In this document: in pieces, positions 5,988-14,023 of the stretch
Layout of the letters: the number at the start of each line of letters is the position of its first letter
Numbering within the stretch: the first letter of the stretch is position 1
Assembly: GCA_027356675.1 (NCBI GenBank)
Contig: DAHVXO010000106.1
Location: 1 to 14,162 of the forward strand
From: Symbiobacteriaceae bacterium
Lineage (GTDB): Bacteria; Bacillota_E; Symbiobacteriia; Symbiobacteriales; Symbiobacteriaceae
Length of the DNA stretch: 14,162 nucleotides
Direction: 5' to 3'
Position numbers and translations under genes: made by a program
Notes under the pieces: generated by a model
The model's database searches: none
What the model was told of the DNA's origin: nothing
What the model saw: only the letters and a program-made list of their open reading frames with translations

Positions 5988-6425
5988 TCACAACAGCTGA
6001 TACGGCAGATGCAGCAGGACATAGACCAGAACGCCGGTGAACGAGACGAAAACCCACATCGGATACGCGAAGCGGGCGATGCGCTTGTGCGCCACGTACT
6101 TGGCCGTTAGCGCACGGTAGAGCGTGGTCAGGATCAGGGGCAGCGAGACGACGGCGACCGTCAGGTGGGTGATCAGGATGACATAATAGACCAGCTTGAC
6201 CCAGTACGGACCGGGGAAGGTCGTGAGACCGCCGAGTGCGACCCGGGTCACGTAGATCACCAGAAAGAGCGACGCCAGACCGGTGGCGGTCAGCATCCGC
6301 AGTTGATGCACATCCCGCTCGCCTCGGCGGATTGCCTTGACACCCGAGAGAATGAAGAGCCCGCTGCTGAATATGAGCACGGCGTTGACCGCGGGCAGAA
6401 TCGCGAGAATACGGTCCATAGACAC
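5988..6425 (-). CDS. ctaM: CtaM/DUF420 membrane protein, caa3 oxidase biogenesis
   Basis: This 145-aa protein has four predicted helices (about 7-28, 44-63, 76-100, 118-140). Histidines at 40, 87, 113 and 139 sit at helix ends, and the C-terminal segment reads WVFVSFTGVLVYVLLH, as in DUF420. Members of this family in Bacillus (YozB) and Staphylococcus (CtaM) are needed for heme-A-containing terminal oxidases, acting after heme A synthesis. The placement 10 nt after the CtaA-CtaB fusion on the same strand agrees. GTG at 6425 is given as the start, with AAGGGA 6 nt upstream; ATG at 6419, with AGGGG 5 nt upstream, is equally plausible. Confidence 0.85.
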   Translation of the reverse strand: MSMDRILAILPAVNAVLIFSSGLFILSGVKAIRRGERDVHQLRMLTATGLASLFLVIYVTRVALGGLTTFPGPYWVKLVYYVILITHLTVAVVSLPLILTTLYRALTAKYVAHKRIARFAYPMWVFVSFTGVLVYVLLHLPYQLL

Positions 6426-6435
6426 CCCTGTTCCC

Positions 6436-7995
6436 TTACTTGATGAGGCTTACAGCCATGACGAGGAAGATGAGGGCCAGATAGTACTGCGACCACTTGA
6501 AGCTCTTGACGGCCCACTTCTGTACCGGCAGCCGCTCCCGATAGAGCAGCACAGTGGAGGCGAAATAGACCACGCTCAGGGCCAGGGAACTCCAGAGGTA
6601 GAACGTCCCCACCACGCCGGTCCAGTAGAGCGACATGGCGGTCGGGATCAGCAGCAGGGCGTAGGCGACGATCTGACGCTTGGTGTACATCTCGCCCTTG
6701 ACCACGGGCATCATGGGCACGTTGGCGCTCCGGTAATCATCGTTCTTGAAGAGCGCCAGCGCCCAGAAGTGCGGCGGCGTCCACACAAAGATGATGGCGA
6801 ACATGATCCAGGCGGCCCAACTCATCTGACCGGTGACGGCGGCCCAGCCCACCAGGGGCGGCACGGCGCCGGCGGCGCCGCCGATGACGATATTCTGGAT
6901 GCTGGAGCGCTTGAGCCACATGGTGTAGATGCCCACGTAGAAGAGCAGTCCGGCCATGGCAAGCACAGCGGTCATCAGGTTGACGGCGGCGGCCAGGAGC
7001 ACGAAGGAGAGCGCCCCGGTCATCACCCCGAAGGCCAGGACCTGGCCAGGGGTCAGCTTTCCCGCCGGAATCGGCCGTCCCTGCGTCCGCTTCATGATCG
7101 CATCGATATCCTGGTCGTACCACATGTTGATGGCGTTGGCGGCCCCGCAGGACATGCCCAGACCCAGCATGGTCACCAGGGTGAGCCCCAGGGGCGGCAT
7201 GCCCTTGGCGGCGACCCACATGCCAAAGTAGGCGGTGACCAGCAGCAGAACCAGTACACCGGGCTTGGTGGTTGCAAAGTAGGCCTTCGCGGTCGCCTTC
7301 CAATCCATGACGGCAACCGCCGGCAACGCCGCTGCCTCCGACCCACCGGCGATGACCGGCAGCGAGGGGGCGTAGTAGCCCACGGCCGCGAGCGCGACGA
7401 GCGTGCCCGTCAGGGCAGTGGCGACAGCCACGTGCGCCATGCTCCCCAGGGGAGACAGGGCCATGGTGGCGGCCTGCGCACCCAGCAGCGCCTGCACGGT
7501 GAAGAACACCACGCTGATGGCGGTCAGCACCAGCAGCACGGGCCGGTTCTGGTGCCGCCGCCAGACGAAGGCGGTGGTGTACAAGAGGAAGAGTCCCGAC
7601 AGGCCGGCTGCCAGCCGGTGCGCGAGGTTGGCGATCACCACCGGCAGCGGGTAGGCAAAGACCGCAGGTCCGCAGAGCGGCCAGGCACCGCAGGAGCCCT
7701 CGGCGCCCAGGGACTTGAGATAGGTACCCAGCACCACGGTCAGGTAGACCATCAGCGCCGCATAGAGCGGCACCTGCCACTGGGAGCGAAACATGGAGAG
7801 CCGGGAGTGGTGGGGCTCATCGCCCCCTGCGTAAGTTGAGACTACCGCCCACATGGCGAAGGCGGCGAGGCCGACACCCAGTGCAGTTGCCAAAGCCACC
7901 ACCTGGTTGCCCAGGCGGCTACCGGCGATCAGCGCCACCGCGTAAGCGACGCCGAGGCCAAGCAGGATGAGATTGTTGCGCTGTCTGGTCCCCAT
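6436..7995 (-). CDS. ctaAB: Heme A synthase-heme O synthase fusion (CtaA-CtaB)
   Basis: This 519-aa polytopic protein carries two successive heme-modifying steps. Residues 1 to about 215 are CtaA/COX15-like: about six helices, a loop Cys pair (C102, C108 in SCGAWPLC), a heme-ligand type His in NLAHRL (H126) and another in MAHVAVA (H188). Standard CtaA has two such four-helix bundles; only one is seen here, as in the compact archaeal heme A synthase. Residues about 230-519 are a complete UbiA-family CtaB: NMWYDQDIDAIMKRT (290-304), the polyprenyl-diphosphate/Mg site, and a second conserved segment around NDDYRSANVPMMP (418-430). CtaB farnesylates heme B to heme O, and CtaA oxidises heme O to heme A for the oxidase. 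ATG follows GGGGGAGG by 11 nt. Fusions of these two genes are known, for example in Thermus. Confidence 0.92.
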   Translation of the reverse strand: MGTRQRNNLILLGLGVAYAVALIAGSRLGNQVVALATALGVGLAAFAMWAVVSTYAGGDEPHHSRLSMFRSQWQVPLYAALMVYLTVVLGTYLKSLGAEGSCGAWPLCGPAVFAYPLPVVIANLAHRLAAGLSGLFLLYTTAFVWRRHQNRPVLLVLTAISVVFFTVQALLGAQAATMALSPLGSMAHVAVATALTGTLVALAAVGYYAPSLPVIAGGSEAAALPAVAVMDWKATAKAYFATTKPGVLVLLLVTAYFGMWVAAKGMPPLGLTLVTMLGLGMSCGAANAINMWYDQDIDAIMKRTQGRPIPAGKLTPGQVLAFGVMTGALSFVLLAAAVNLMTAVLAMAGLLFYVGIYTMWLKRSSIQNIVIGGAAGAVPPLVGWAAVTGQMSWAAWIMFAIIFVWTPPHFWALALFKNDDYRSANVPMMPVVKGEMYTKRQIVAYALLLIPTAMSLYWTGVVGTFYLWSSLALSVVYFASTVLLYRERLPVQKWAVKSFKWSQYYLALIFLVMAVSLIK

Positions 7996-8039
7996 CTGCG
8001 ATGATGCCTCCCCCAGAAATAGACGAGTCGATGGATCTC

Positions 8040-8075
8040 TTCCTATAGGGTATACGATACATTAGTATATCGCAA
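8040..8075. promoter_or_regulatory. AT-rich divergent promoter region, ctaAB/sco
   Basis: The spacer between ctaAB (start 7995) and sco (start 8173) contains an AT-rich block with several TATA-like hexamers on both strands. It also holds an imperfect inverted repeat, CGATA (8055-8059) with TATCG (8068-8072). On the minus strand TATACT and TATACC are -10 candidates, though no strong -35 is present. It may be a shared operator for the oxidase biogenesis genes. Confidence 0.35.
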
Positions 8076-8172
8076 GTCACTCCTTAAAGAAGTCCGACGA
8101 AAATATCGGCTTTTGGACGAGGGATCTGTCGCATCCATGGTAGAACAAGAGGGCAGGAAAGGTGGAATCCCC

Positions 8173-8808
8173 ATGCAAAACCTTCACGGTGCTCCAAAGC
8201 TGCTCATCATCGCACTGGTCACAACCGTCGCCCTCACGCTCACAGTCGGCGCCTACCTGCTCTTCGGGCGTGGCGATCGCCTCCCCGACCTGGGCACCAT
8301 GCCTGACTTCACACTGATCGATCAGAATGAGCGCCCGGTCAAAAGCGCGGACCTCAAGGGCAAGGTGCTGCTCGTGGGCTTCATCTACACCAATTGCCCA
8401 GACGTCTGCCCCCTGACCACGACCCGGATGCGGGAACTGCAAGAGCGGCTGGCCAAGGCAGGGATGCTAGGCAATGACACCATGCTGCTCTCGATTTCCG
8501 TGGATCCGGACCGGGATACGCCGGCGGTGCTCGCCAAGTATGCGGCGAACTACGGTGCGGATACCGCCACCTGGCCCTTCCTCACCGGCAAGACCGACTA
8601 CGTGCGCGCCGTCGTGGTGGAAGGCTTCCACCTGGATACGGAGAAAACCCCCACGCACGACCACGGCGGCAGCCCCACGCCGACTTACGAGGTCGCCCAC
8701 AGCGACCGGCTTGTGTTGGTGGACAAGCACGGCACGGTGCGGGCGACCTTCCACACAGACCAGTTCGATGCCACCCAGGTGCTCGCTGACATGCGCAGCC
8801 TCAGGTAG
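8173..8808 (+). CDS. Sco1/SenC-type copper chaperone
   Basis: This 211-aa membrane-anchored thioredoxin-fold protein delivers copper to the CuA centre of cytochrome oxidase subunit II. It has an N-terminal helix (about 10-31), then MPDFTLIDQ, then GFIYTNCPDVCPLT with the copper-binding CxxxC (C75, C79), the SVDPDRDTP strand-turn, and the distal His ligand in YEVAHSD (H176) followed by LVDKHG. A loop before the distal His contains three more His (around THDHGG and FH). ATG at 8173 was chosen because AAAGGTGG lies 7 nt upstream; a longer frame from TTG at 8113 lacks a ribosome site and would put 20 extra residues before the helix. It is divergent from ctaAB and upstream of ctaC. Confidence 0.92.
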   Translation: MQNLHGAPKLLIIALVTTVALTLTVGAYLLFGRGDRLPDLGTMPDFTLIDQNERPVKSADLKGKVLLVGFIYTNCPDVCPLTTTRMRELQERLAKAGMLGNDTMLLSISVDPDRDTPAVLAKYAANYGADTATWPFLTGKTDYVRAVVVEGFHLDTEKTPTHDHGGSPTPTYEVAHSDRLVLVDKHGTVRATFHTDQFDATQVLADMRSLR

Positions 8809-8853
8809 CCAAGACCTGATCCCACCACTACTGTCATGATGGTATTTATCCTA

Positions 8854-8881
8854 GGGAGCGGGCCTGATTTGGCCCGCTCCC
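8854..8881 (+). terminator. Rho-independent terminator after sco
   Basis: GGGAGCGGGCC and GGCCCGCTCCC form a perfect 11-bp stem around TGATTT, followed by ATACTTTTC. It lies 46 nt past the sco stop and separates sco from the ctaCDEFG transcript. Confidence 0.85.
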
Positions 8882-8977
8882 ATACTTTTCAGACCATTTA
8901 CCCGAATGAGGCTCTAACCCGTACTGTACATGGGCTTGAGCCAATTCCGATTAAATGAACGTATTTACACAACATAG

Positions 8978-8983
8978 TATAAA
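8978..8983 (+). promoter_or_regulatory. Candidate -10 element for ctaCDEFG
   Basis: TATAAA lies in the AT-rich stretch between the sco terminator and ctaC, about 87 nt before the ctaC start. No clear -35 was found at 16-18 nt. Short inverted repeats follow in the leader (TGCC/GGCA near 8991-9004 and ACTAC/GTAGT near 9011-9027). Confidence 0.3.
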
Positions 8984-9069
8984 AAGGATTGCCTTCGTAG
9001 GCATTTTGTACTACGCTGAATGTAGTCTTCAGGCAGTACCGTACGTTTTACTCAGGGGGCGGTATTGAC

Positions 9070-10116
9070 GTGGGTTGGTTTCATCGGCGCAGGCGTCGCT
9101 TCAGCCTCACTCTCCTTCTGACCGTTGGCGCAATCTTGGGGGGTTGCGCCAGCAATTTGAAGCAGACGCCATTCGATCCGCACGGGCCCGTGGCTCGTGC
9201 ACAGTTGGACCTGCTGAACCTGTCGCTTTACTTCGCGATCGGGATCGGCGCAATCGTTTCGGCCCTCTTGCTCTTTATCGTATTGCGGTATCGCCAGCGG
9301 CCAGGCACGAACACCAAGGTCGTCCCGCCGCAGATCCACGGCAACACCAAGCTGGAGATCATCTGGACGATCATCCCGATCGTCATCTTGGCGATCGTGG
9401 GCGTCCCCACCGTCCAGGCGGCCTTCAAGATTGCGGCCCCCTCCGCTCCAGCGGCACTGACCGTCAAGGCGATCGGCCATCAGTGGTGGTTTGAGTTCCA
9501 GTACCCGGATCAGAAGTTCGTCACTGCCAACGAGCTCTACATCCCAGTGGGCAAGCCCGTGGTCGTCAAGATCGAGTCGAACGACGTCATCCACAGCTTC
9601 TGGGTGCCCAAGCTCGCCGGCAAGACAGACATGATCCCCAACCGGACCAATCAGGCCTGGCTGCAGGCCGATGAAGAGGGCTCCTACTACGGGCAGTGCG
9701 CCGAGTTCTGCGGCCCTTCCCACGCCCGGATGGGCTTCCGGGTCATCGCCGTCTCCCAGGAGAAGTTCGACGCCTGGGTGAGGGAGCGGCAGGCCGGTGC
9801 CAAGCAGCCCACGAGCGAACTGGCCGTCGCCGGCAAGGCCCTCTTTGAGGGGAAGGAGGCCAACAAGGCCGTCTGCTTCTCTTGCCACGCCATTGACGGC
9901 AGCGCCAAGTCTGTCGGCAAGGTGGGTCCGAACCTGAGCAACGTCGGCAGCCGGGCCACCATCGCCGCCGGCGTGCTGGATAACACCGAAGAGAACCTGC
10001 GCAAGTGGATCCGCGATCCCCAGTCAGTCAAGCCGGGCGCCAAGATGGTGGCTCACCCCAAACTGACCGACAACGACCTGTTGGCGATTACCACCTACCT
10101 GCAGAGCCTGAAGTAG
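9070..10116 (+). CDS. ctaC: Cytochrome caa3 oxidase subunit II with cytochrome c domain
   Basis: This 348-aa lipoprotein subunit receives electrons through a fused cytochrome c and passes them to CuA. It has an Arg-rich n-region, a hydrophobic signal and a lipobox ILGGC (C26 is the predicted lipid-bearing residue). Two helices follow, at about 50-72 and 95-117. The CuA domain has HQWWFEFQYP at 137-146 and ligands H175, C210, E212, C214, H218 and M221. The C-terminal cytochrome c domain has CFSCH at 269-273 and a likely axial Met326. Family members without the fused heme domain are about 100 residues shorter. The GTG start follows AGGGGGCGG. It opens the oxidase operon; ctaD begins 44 nt after its stop. 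Confidence 0.97.
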   Translation: MGWFHRRRRRFSLTLLLTVGAILGGCASNLKQTPFDPHGPVARAQLDLLNLSLYFAIGIGAIVSALLLFIVLRYRQRPGTNTKVVPPQIHGNTKLEIIWTIIPIVILAIVGVPTVQAAFKIAAPSAPAALTVKAIGHQWWFEFQYPDQKFVTANELYIPVGKPVVVKIESNDVIHSFWVPKLAGKTDMIPNRTNQAWLQADEEGSYYGQCAEFCGPSHARMGFRVIAVSQEKFDAWVRERQAGAKQPTSELAVAGKALFEGKEANKAVCFSCHAIDGSAKSVGKVGPNLSNVGSRATIAAGVLDNTEENLRKWIRDPQSVKPGAKMVAHPKLTDNDLLAITTYLQSLK

Positions 10117-10160
10117 ACTCATCCACTTCCGCCAGTCTGTACTCGGAGGGAAAAAGACGC

Positions 10161-12062
10161 ATGGCGATCGCCTCGAGCGCTGCGCGCACGTGGGGCCTCC
10201 TGAAACGGCCGACCGCCCAGACCGGCTTCTGGTCCTGGGTGACCACGGTCGACCACAAGCGCATCGGCATCCTGTATGGTATTACGGCCTTCATCTTCTT
10301 CTTGATCGGTGGCACCGAGGCGTTCTTCATCCGGCTGCAACTCATGGCGCCGGAGAATACGCTGGTCAGCGCCCAGACCTTCAACGCCCTGTTCACCATG
10401 CACGCCACGACCATGATCTTCATGGCGGTCATGCCGCTGCTGGCAGCCTTCATGAACTTCCTGCTGCCGCTCATGATTGGGGCGCGTGACGTGGCCTTCC
10501 CCCGCCTGAATGCCCTGAGCTACTGGAACTACCTGTTCGGGGGCATCTTCATCAATTCCAGCTGGCTCTTCGGCAACCCCGCGGGCCATAACGTACCCGA
10601 TACCGGCTGGTTCAGCTACGCACCGCTGACTCAGAAACTTTACTCCACCGGCCTCGGGGTGGACTTCTGGACCCTCGGGCTCCTGCTCCTGGGCATCGGC
10701 ACCCTGATCTCTGGCTTCAACTTCATCGTGACCATTCTGAACATGCGGGCGCCCGGTATGACGCTGATGCGCATGCCAATCTTCGTGTGGACGACGCTGG
10801 TCACATCGATCCTGGTCATCTTCGCCTTCCCGGCCATCACAGTGGCCCTGCTGATGCTCATGTTCGACCGCATGTTTGCTGCCAACTTTTTCAATACCAT
10901 CGCCGGCGGCAACGCAGTCTTGTGGCAGCACCTGTTCTGGACCTTCGGGCATCCCGAAGTGTACATCCTGATACTGCCCGCCATGGGCATTATCTCAGAG
11001 GTGCTCCCGACCTTCTCCCGCAAGCCCCTCTTCGGCTATTCGGTCATGGTCTTCTCCGTCTCTGCGATCGGCTTCATGGGCTTCACGGTGTGGAGCCACC
11101 ACATGTTCGCCGTGGGCATGGGACCGGTGGTCAACTCGGTCTTCGCCATCACAACCATGATGATCTCGATCCCAACCGGCGTGAAGGTCTTCAACTGGCT
11201 CTCGACCATGGCCATGGGTCAGATTAGCCTGACTGTGCCCATGCTCTACGCCATCGGCTTCATCTCGAACTTCACGATCGGCGGCTTGAGCGGCTTCATG
11301 CACGCCCTGGCACCGTCGGATGCACAGCAGACGGACACCTACTTCGTCGTGGCGCACATCCACTACGTGCTGATCGGCGGCTCGGTCATGGCGATCTTCG
11401 CCGGCATCTACTACTGGTTCCCCAAGTTCTTCGGCCGCATGCTCGATGAGCGGTTGGGCAAGTGGGGCTTCTGGACCATGTTCATCGGCTTCAACACCTT
11501 CGCTTTCCCCTTCCACTTCCTCGGGCTCATGGGCATGCCCCGCCGCATTTACACCTACGCGGCAGGTATGGGCTTTGACTTCTGGAACCGGGTCTCGACC
11601 ATGGGGGTCTTCATCCTGACGGCCGGCATCCTGCTGTTCATCGTGAACTTCATCAAAACGATGCGCAGCCCGCAGACCCACATCCAGGATCCCTGGGATG
11701 CCCGGACCATCGAGTGGACCCTGCCCTCCCCGCCCCCGGCCTACAACTACCGTGTGGTCCCGACCATCACCAGCCGGGATGACTTCTGGTATCAGAAGTA
11801 CCCCGAGACCGGTCATGAACATCCGGCCCCGGCCAAGACGCCCGCGGTGGCGGCCGATTCGTCCAGCCACGGCATCCACATGCCCGGGCAGTCCTACATG
11901 CCGGCGCTACTGGCCCTGGGCCTGACGATCATGGCGTACGGCGGCATCTTCGCGAGCGTCCTCACTGTGGGGCTAGGTCTCGTGGTCACCCTGGCGGGCA
12001 TCTACGGCTGGATCTTCGAGGGCGAAGGCGGCACGGTGATTGAAGCGGAGGGTCACGACTAA
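10161..12062 (+). CDS. ctaD: Cytochrome caa3 oxidase subunit I
   Basis: This 633-aa heme-copper oxidase catalytic subunit reduces O2 to water and pumps protons. Heme a ligands are H81 and H401, heme a3 is bound by H399, and CuB by H264, H313 and H314. GHPEVY (263-268) keeps both the Glu266 of the D-channel and the Tyr268 crosslinked to a CuB His, marking a type A1 oxidase. D110 at the D-channel entrance and K342 of the K-channel (PTGVK) are present. After the twelve core helices come a long loop (about 505-577) and two extra C-terminal helices (about 578-618), as in bacillar CtaD. ATG at 10161 follows GGAGGG by 11 nt; a longer in-frame extension upstream overlaps ctaC and is not credible. Its stop overlaps the ctaE start by one base. 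Confidence 0.97.
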   Translation: MAIASSAARTWGLLKRPTAQTGFWSWVTTVDHKRIGILYGITAFIFFLIGGTEAFFIRLQLMAPENTLVSAQTFNALFTMHATTMIFMAVMPLLAAFMNFLLPLMIGARDVAFPRLNALSYWNYLFGGIFINSSWLFGNPAGHNVPDTGWFSYAPLTQKLYSTGLGVDFWTLGLLLLGIGTLISGFNFIVTILNMRAPGMTLMRMPIFVWTTLVTSILVIFAFPAITVALLMLMFDRMFAANFFNTIAGGNAVLWQHLFWTFGHPEVYILILPAMGIISEVLPTFSRKPLFGYSVMVFSVSAIGFMGFTVWSHHMFAVGMGPVVNSVFAITTMMISIPTGVKVFNWLSTMAMGQISLTVPMLYAIGFISNFTIGGLSGFMHALAPSDAQQTDTYFVVAHIHYVLIGGSVMAIFAGIYYWFPKFFGRMLDERLGKWGFWTMFIGFNTFAFPFHFLGLMGMPRRIYTYAAGMGFDFWNRVSTMGVFILTAGILLFIVNFIKTMRSPQTHIQDPWDARTIEWTLPSPPPAYNYRVVPTITSRDDFWYQKYPETGHEHPAPAKTPAVAADSSSHGIHMPGQSYMPALLALGLTIMAYGGIFASVLTVGLGLVVTLAGIYGWIFEGEGGTVIEAEGHD

Positions 12063-12685
12063 TGTCACACCACACGTCGCAGGCGCATGCCCGTAGCTCC
12101 GAGCATGTGGAGACGTCCAATACCGGGATCGATAACCGCAAGCTCGGCTTCTGGATCTTCCTCTCGTCCGAGTGTATCTTCTTTGCGACCCTGCTGGTCG
12201 GGTATCTGGTGTACAACGGAAAGGCGGGCGACCCGGGCCCCCGGCCGGCCGAACTGTTTAACATCCCGCTGACGTCCATCAGCACCTTCGTACTCTTGAT
12301 GTCATCGCTGGCGATGGTGCTGGCGGTGAGCACGGCACAGCGGGGGCTGGCGAAGCAGGCCAGGGGCTGGGTTATCGCTACGGCCGCCATGGGTGTTACG
12401 TTTCTGGGCTTTCAGATCTTTGAGTTCACCACCTTCGTGAGCGAAGGGCTGACGCTCAAATCCAGCCTCTTCGGCACCTCGTTCTACACGCTGACGGGCT
12501 TTCACGGCGCTCACGTCGCCGTCGGGGTCATCTGGCTGCTCTCACTGCTGTACCACGGCGGCAAGGACGGCCTGGGGGCCGACAAGGCGGCAGACGTTGA
12601 AATCGGCGGCCTGTACTGGCACTTCGTCGACGTGGTCTGGATCGTGATCTTTACGGTCGTGTACCTGCTGGAATTCGCAAAGTAG
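12062..12685 (+). CDS. ctaE: Cytochrome caa3 oxidase subunit III
   Basis: This 207-aa subunit has five predicted helices (about 27-51, 72-91, 102-121, 142-165, 185-204), the short form of COX3 that lacks the first two helices. Typical positions are KLGFWIFLSSE with Glu37, QIFEF (Glu121), GFHGAHVAVG (147-155) and YWHFVDVVWIVIF (185-197). Subunit III stabilises the oxidase and supports proton uptake by the D-channel. The hydrophilic N-terminus is His- and Ser-rich. Its ATG shares one base with the ctaD TAA (TAATG), so translation is probably coupled. Confidence 0.96.
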   Translation: MSHHTSQAHARSSEHVETSNTGIDNRKLGFWIFLSSECIFFATLLVGYLVYNGKAGDPGPRPAELFNIPLTSISTFVLLMSSLAMVLAVSTAQRGLAKQARGWVIATAAMGVTFLGFQIFEFTTFVSEGLTLKSSLFGTSFYTLTGFHGAHVAVGVIWLLSLLYHGGKDGLGADKAADVEIGGLYWHFVDVVWIVIFTVVYLLEFAK

Positions 12686-12703
12686 AACCAAGGAGGGACC
12701 GCC

Positions 12704-13024
12704 ATGCAGACAGAACCACGTATCGCCGGGCAGGTCCAGGTAAAGACCCGGAGCGAATCCCATCAGACGCCCAAGACGTTGATCATCGTCGGCGCACTCC
12801 TGGCTGTGCTGACGATCATCGAGTTCAGCATCATCTCCATCACGGGCATGCGTCCGCTGATCGTGACGATGCTGTTCGGACTCTCGCTGGTCAAGTTCGT
12901 GTTGGTCGCCGGCTTCTTCATGCACCTGCGTTTCGACGGCCGGCTGCTCACCTGGATCTTTGCGGTGGGCTTCCTCCTGGCGATGGCGATCGCCATTGCT
13001 CAGAAGTTCGTCAACATGGCCTAG
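12704..13024 (+). CDS. ctaF: Cytochrome caa3 oxidase subunit IV
   Basis: This 106-aa protein has three helices (about 24-45, 52-74, 82-101) and the segment KFVLVAGFFMHLRFD (64-78), which matches the prokaryotic COX4 family (CtaF/CyoD type). It is a small structural subunit of the oxidase. AAGGAGGGACCGCC directly precedes the ATG and is one of the best ribosome sites in the window. It begins 18 nt after the ctaE stop. Confidence 0.93.
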   Translation: MQTEPRIAGQVQVKTRSESHQTPKTLIIVGALLAVLTIIEFSIISITGMRPLIVTMLFGLSLVKFVLVAGFFMHLRFDGRLLTWIFAVGFLLAMAIAIAQKFVNMA

Positions 13025-13072
13025 GTCCCGCCCACACCGGTCCGGACCGCTATCATTGAGGAGGCGAAGGCG

Positions 13073-13903
13073 TTGTCTGCCCAGTTGCATCTCTACCCGT
13101 TCGTCGAACTCTGGCACCCCTGGGTCTTCGCCTGGATCCTCCTGATCCAGATTGCATACCTGCTGGCGGTGGGTCCCCTGCGGGAAGGGTTCCGCTGGGG
13201 CGCCCCGGTCAGCACGGCGCAGCAGATCTCATTTTCCATCGGGCTGTGGACCATCTACCTCTCCGAGGGGACGCCGCTGCACATCCTGTCCGAGCACTAC
13301 CTCTTTAGCATGCACATGATCCAGCACATCCTGCTCACGCTGATCCTGCCGCCGCTGGTACTGATGGGCGTGCCGGCCTGGATGTTCCGGCCGGTGATCC
13401 GGGGGCGGGTCGGGTCTGTCGCAGCTCGTGTGCTGACCCATCCCGTGGTGGCGCTGCTGGCGTTCAACCTGATCTACTCGATCTGGCACATGCCGCTGGC
13501 GTACCAGTCCACGCTCTGGCATCACGGGTTTCACATGGTCCAGCATGCGATCCTGGTCCTTACCGCCTTCATGATGTGGATGCCGCTCGTCTCGCCGGTC
13601 CCTGAACTGCCCCGGTTGTCGCCGGGGGCGCAGATGGTCTACGTCTTCCTCATGGGAATCTCGCAGATCGTGGTCTTCGGGGCCATCACCTTCGCCGACG
13701 AGGTCCTCTACGGCTTCTACGCCCAGGCGCCCCGGATCTGGAGCGCCGTCACGCCAGAGCTGGACCAGCAGATCGCCGGGATCATCATGAAGATCGGCGG
13801 CATGGCGGTCTTCCTGCTCACCTGGGGCATCGTCTTCTTCAAGTGGGCGGCCCGGGAGGGTGCCCAGTGGGGGCCGTCGCAGTCGCAACCGGTCACGAAG
13901 TAG
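13073..13903 (+). CDS. ctaG: Cytochrome caa3 oxidase assembly factor CtaG
   Basis: This 276-aa integral membrane protein of the Caa3_CtaG family has about seven helices. Histidines occur in membrane-facing motifs: SMHMIQHILL (H81, H85), IWHMP (H139) and FHMVQH (H154, H158). CtaG is required for active caa3 in Bacillus subtilis and is generally held to help metallate CuB. The TTG start is supported by GAGGAGG with an 8-nt spacer. It is the last gene of the ctaCDEFG series, 48 nt after ctaF, and a hairpin follows. Confidence 0.93.
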   Translation: MSAQLHLYPFVELWHPWVFAWILLIQIAYLLAVGPLREGFRWGAPVSTAQQISFSIGLWTIYLSEGTPLHILSEHYLFSMHMIQHILLTLILPPLVLMGVPAWMFRPVIRGRVGSVAARVLTHPVVALLAFNLIYSIWHMPLAYQSTLWHHGFHMVQHAILVLTAFMMWMPLVSPVPELPRLSPGAQMVYVFLMGISQIVVFGAITFADEVLYGFYAQAPRIWSAVTPELDQQIAGIIMKIGGMAVFLLTWGIVFFKWAAREGAQWGPSQSQPVTK

Positions 13904-13917
13904 TCTTGTGCATCGCC

Positions 13918-13949
13918 ACAGGGCGCCGTCCATCTGGACGGCGTCCTGT
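13918..13949 (+). terminator. 14-bp hairpin closing the oxidase operon
   Basis: ACAGGGCGCCGTCC pairs with GGACGGCGTCCTGT (one G-T pair) around an ATCT loop, starting 14 nt past the ctaG stop. The trailing bases TCCATCGG are not T-rich, so it may act as a terminator or a 3' stabilising structure. Confidence 0.65.
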
Positions 13950-14023
13950 TCCATCGGCACTGCGGTATGGTAAGGTATCCAATGGATGGGGCTGCAAGCC
14001 GAAACGCACCAGGAGGGCTTGGC

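Noticed and set aside
6337..7839. 500-codon plus-strand open frame
   Set aside because: It is the antisense of the CtaA-CtaB gene. Its His/Gly/Gln-rich composition is typical of a shadow frame and it shows no domain.
8113..8172. Upstream TTG start for sco
   Set aside because: There is no ribosome site, and it would bury the membrane anchor behind a polar extension; ATG at 8173 has a good site.
9052..9888. 278-codon minus-strand frame opposite ctaC
   Set aside because: It is a shadow of a gene with complete CuA and heme motifs.
10005..10160. N-terminal extension of ctaD
   Set aside because: It overlaps the end of ctaC in another frame; the ribosome site and family length support ATG at 10161.
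10119..11879. Two long minus-strand frames opposite ctaD
   Set aside because: Low-complexity His/Glu/Asp-rich translations antisense to a well-supported oxidase subunit; no ribosome sites or motifs.
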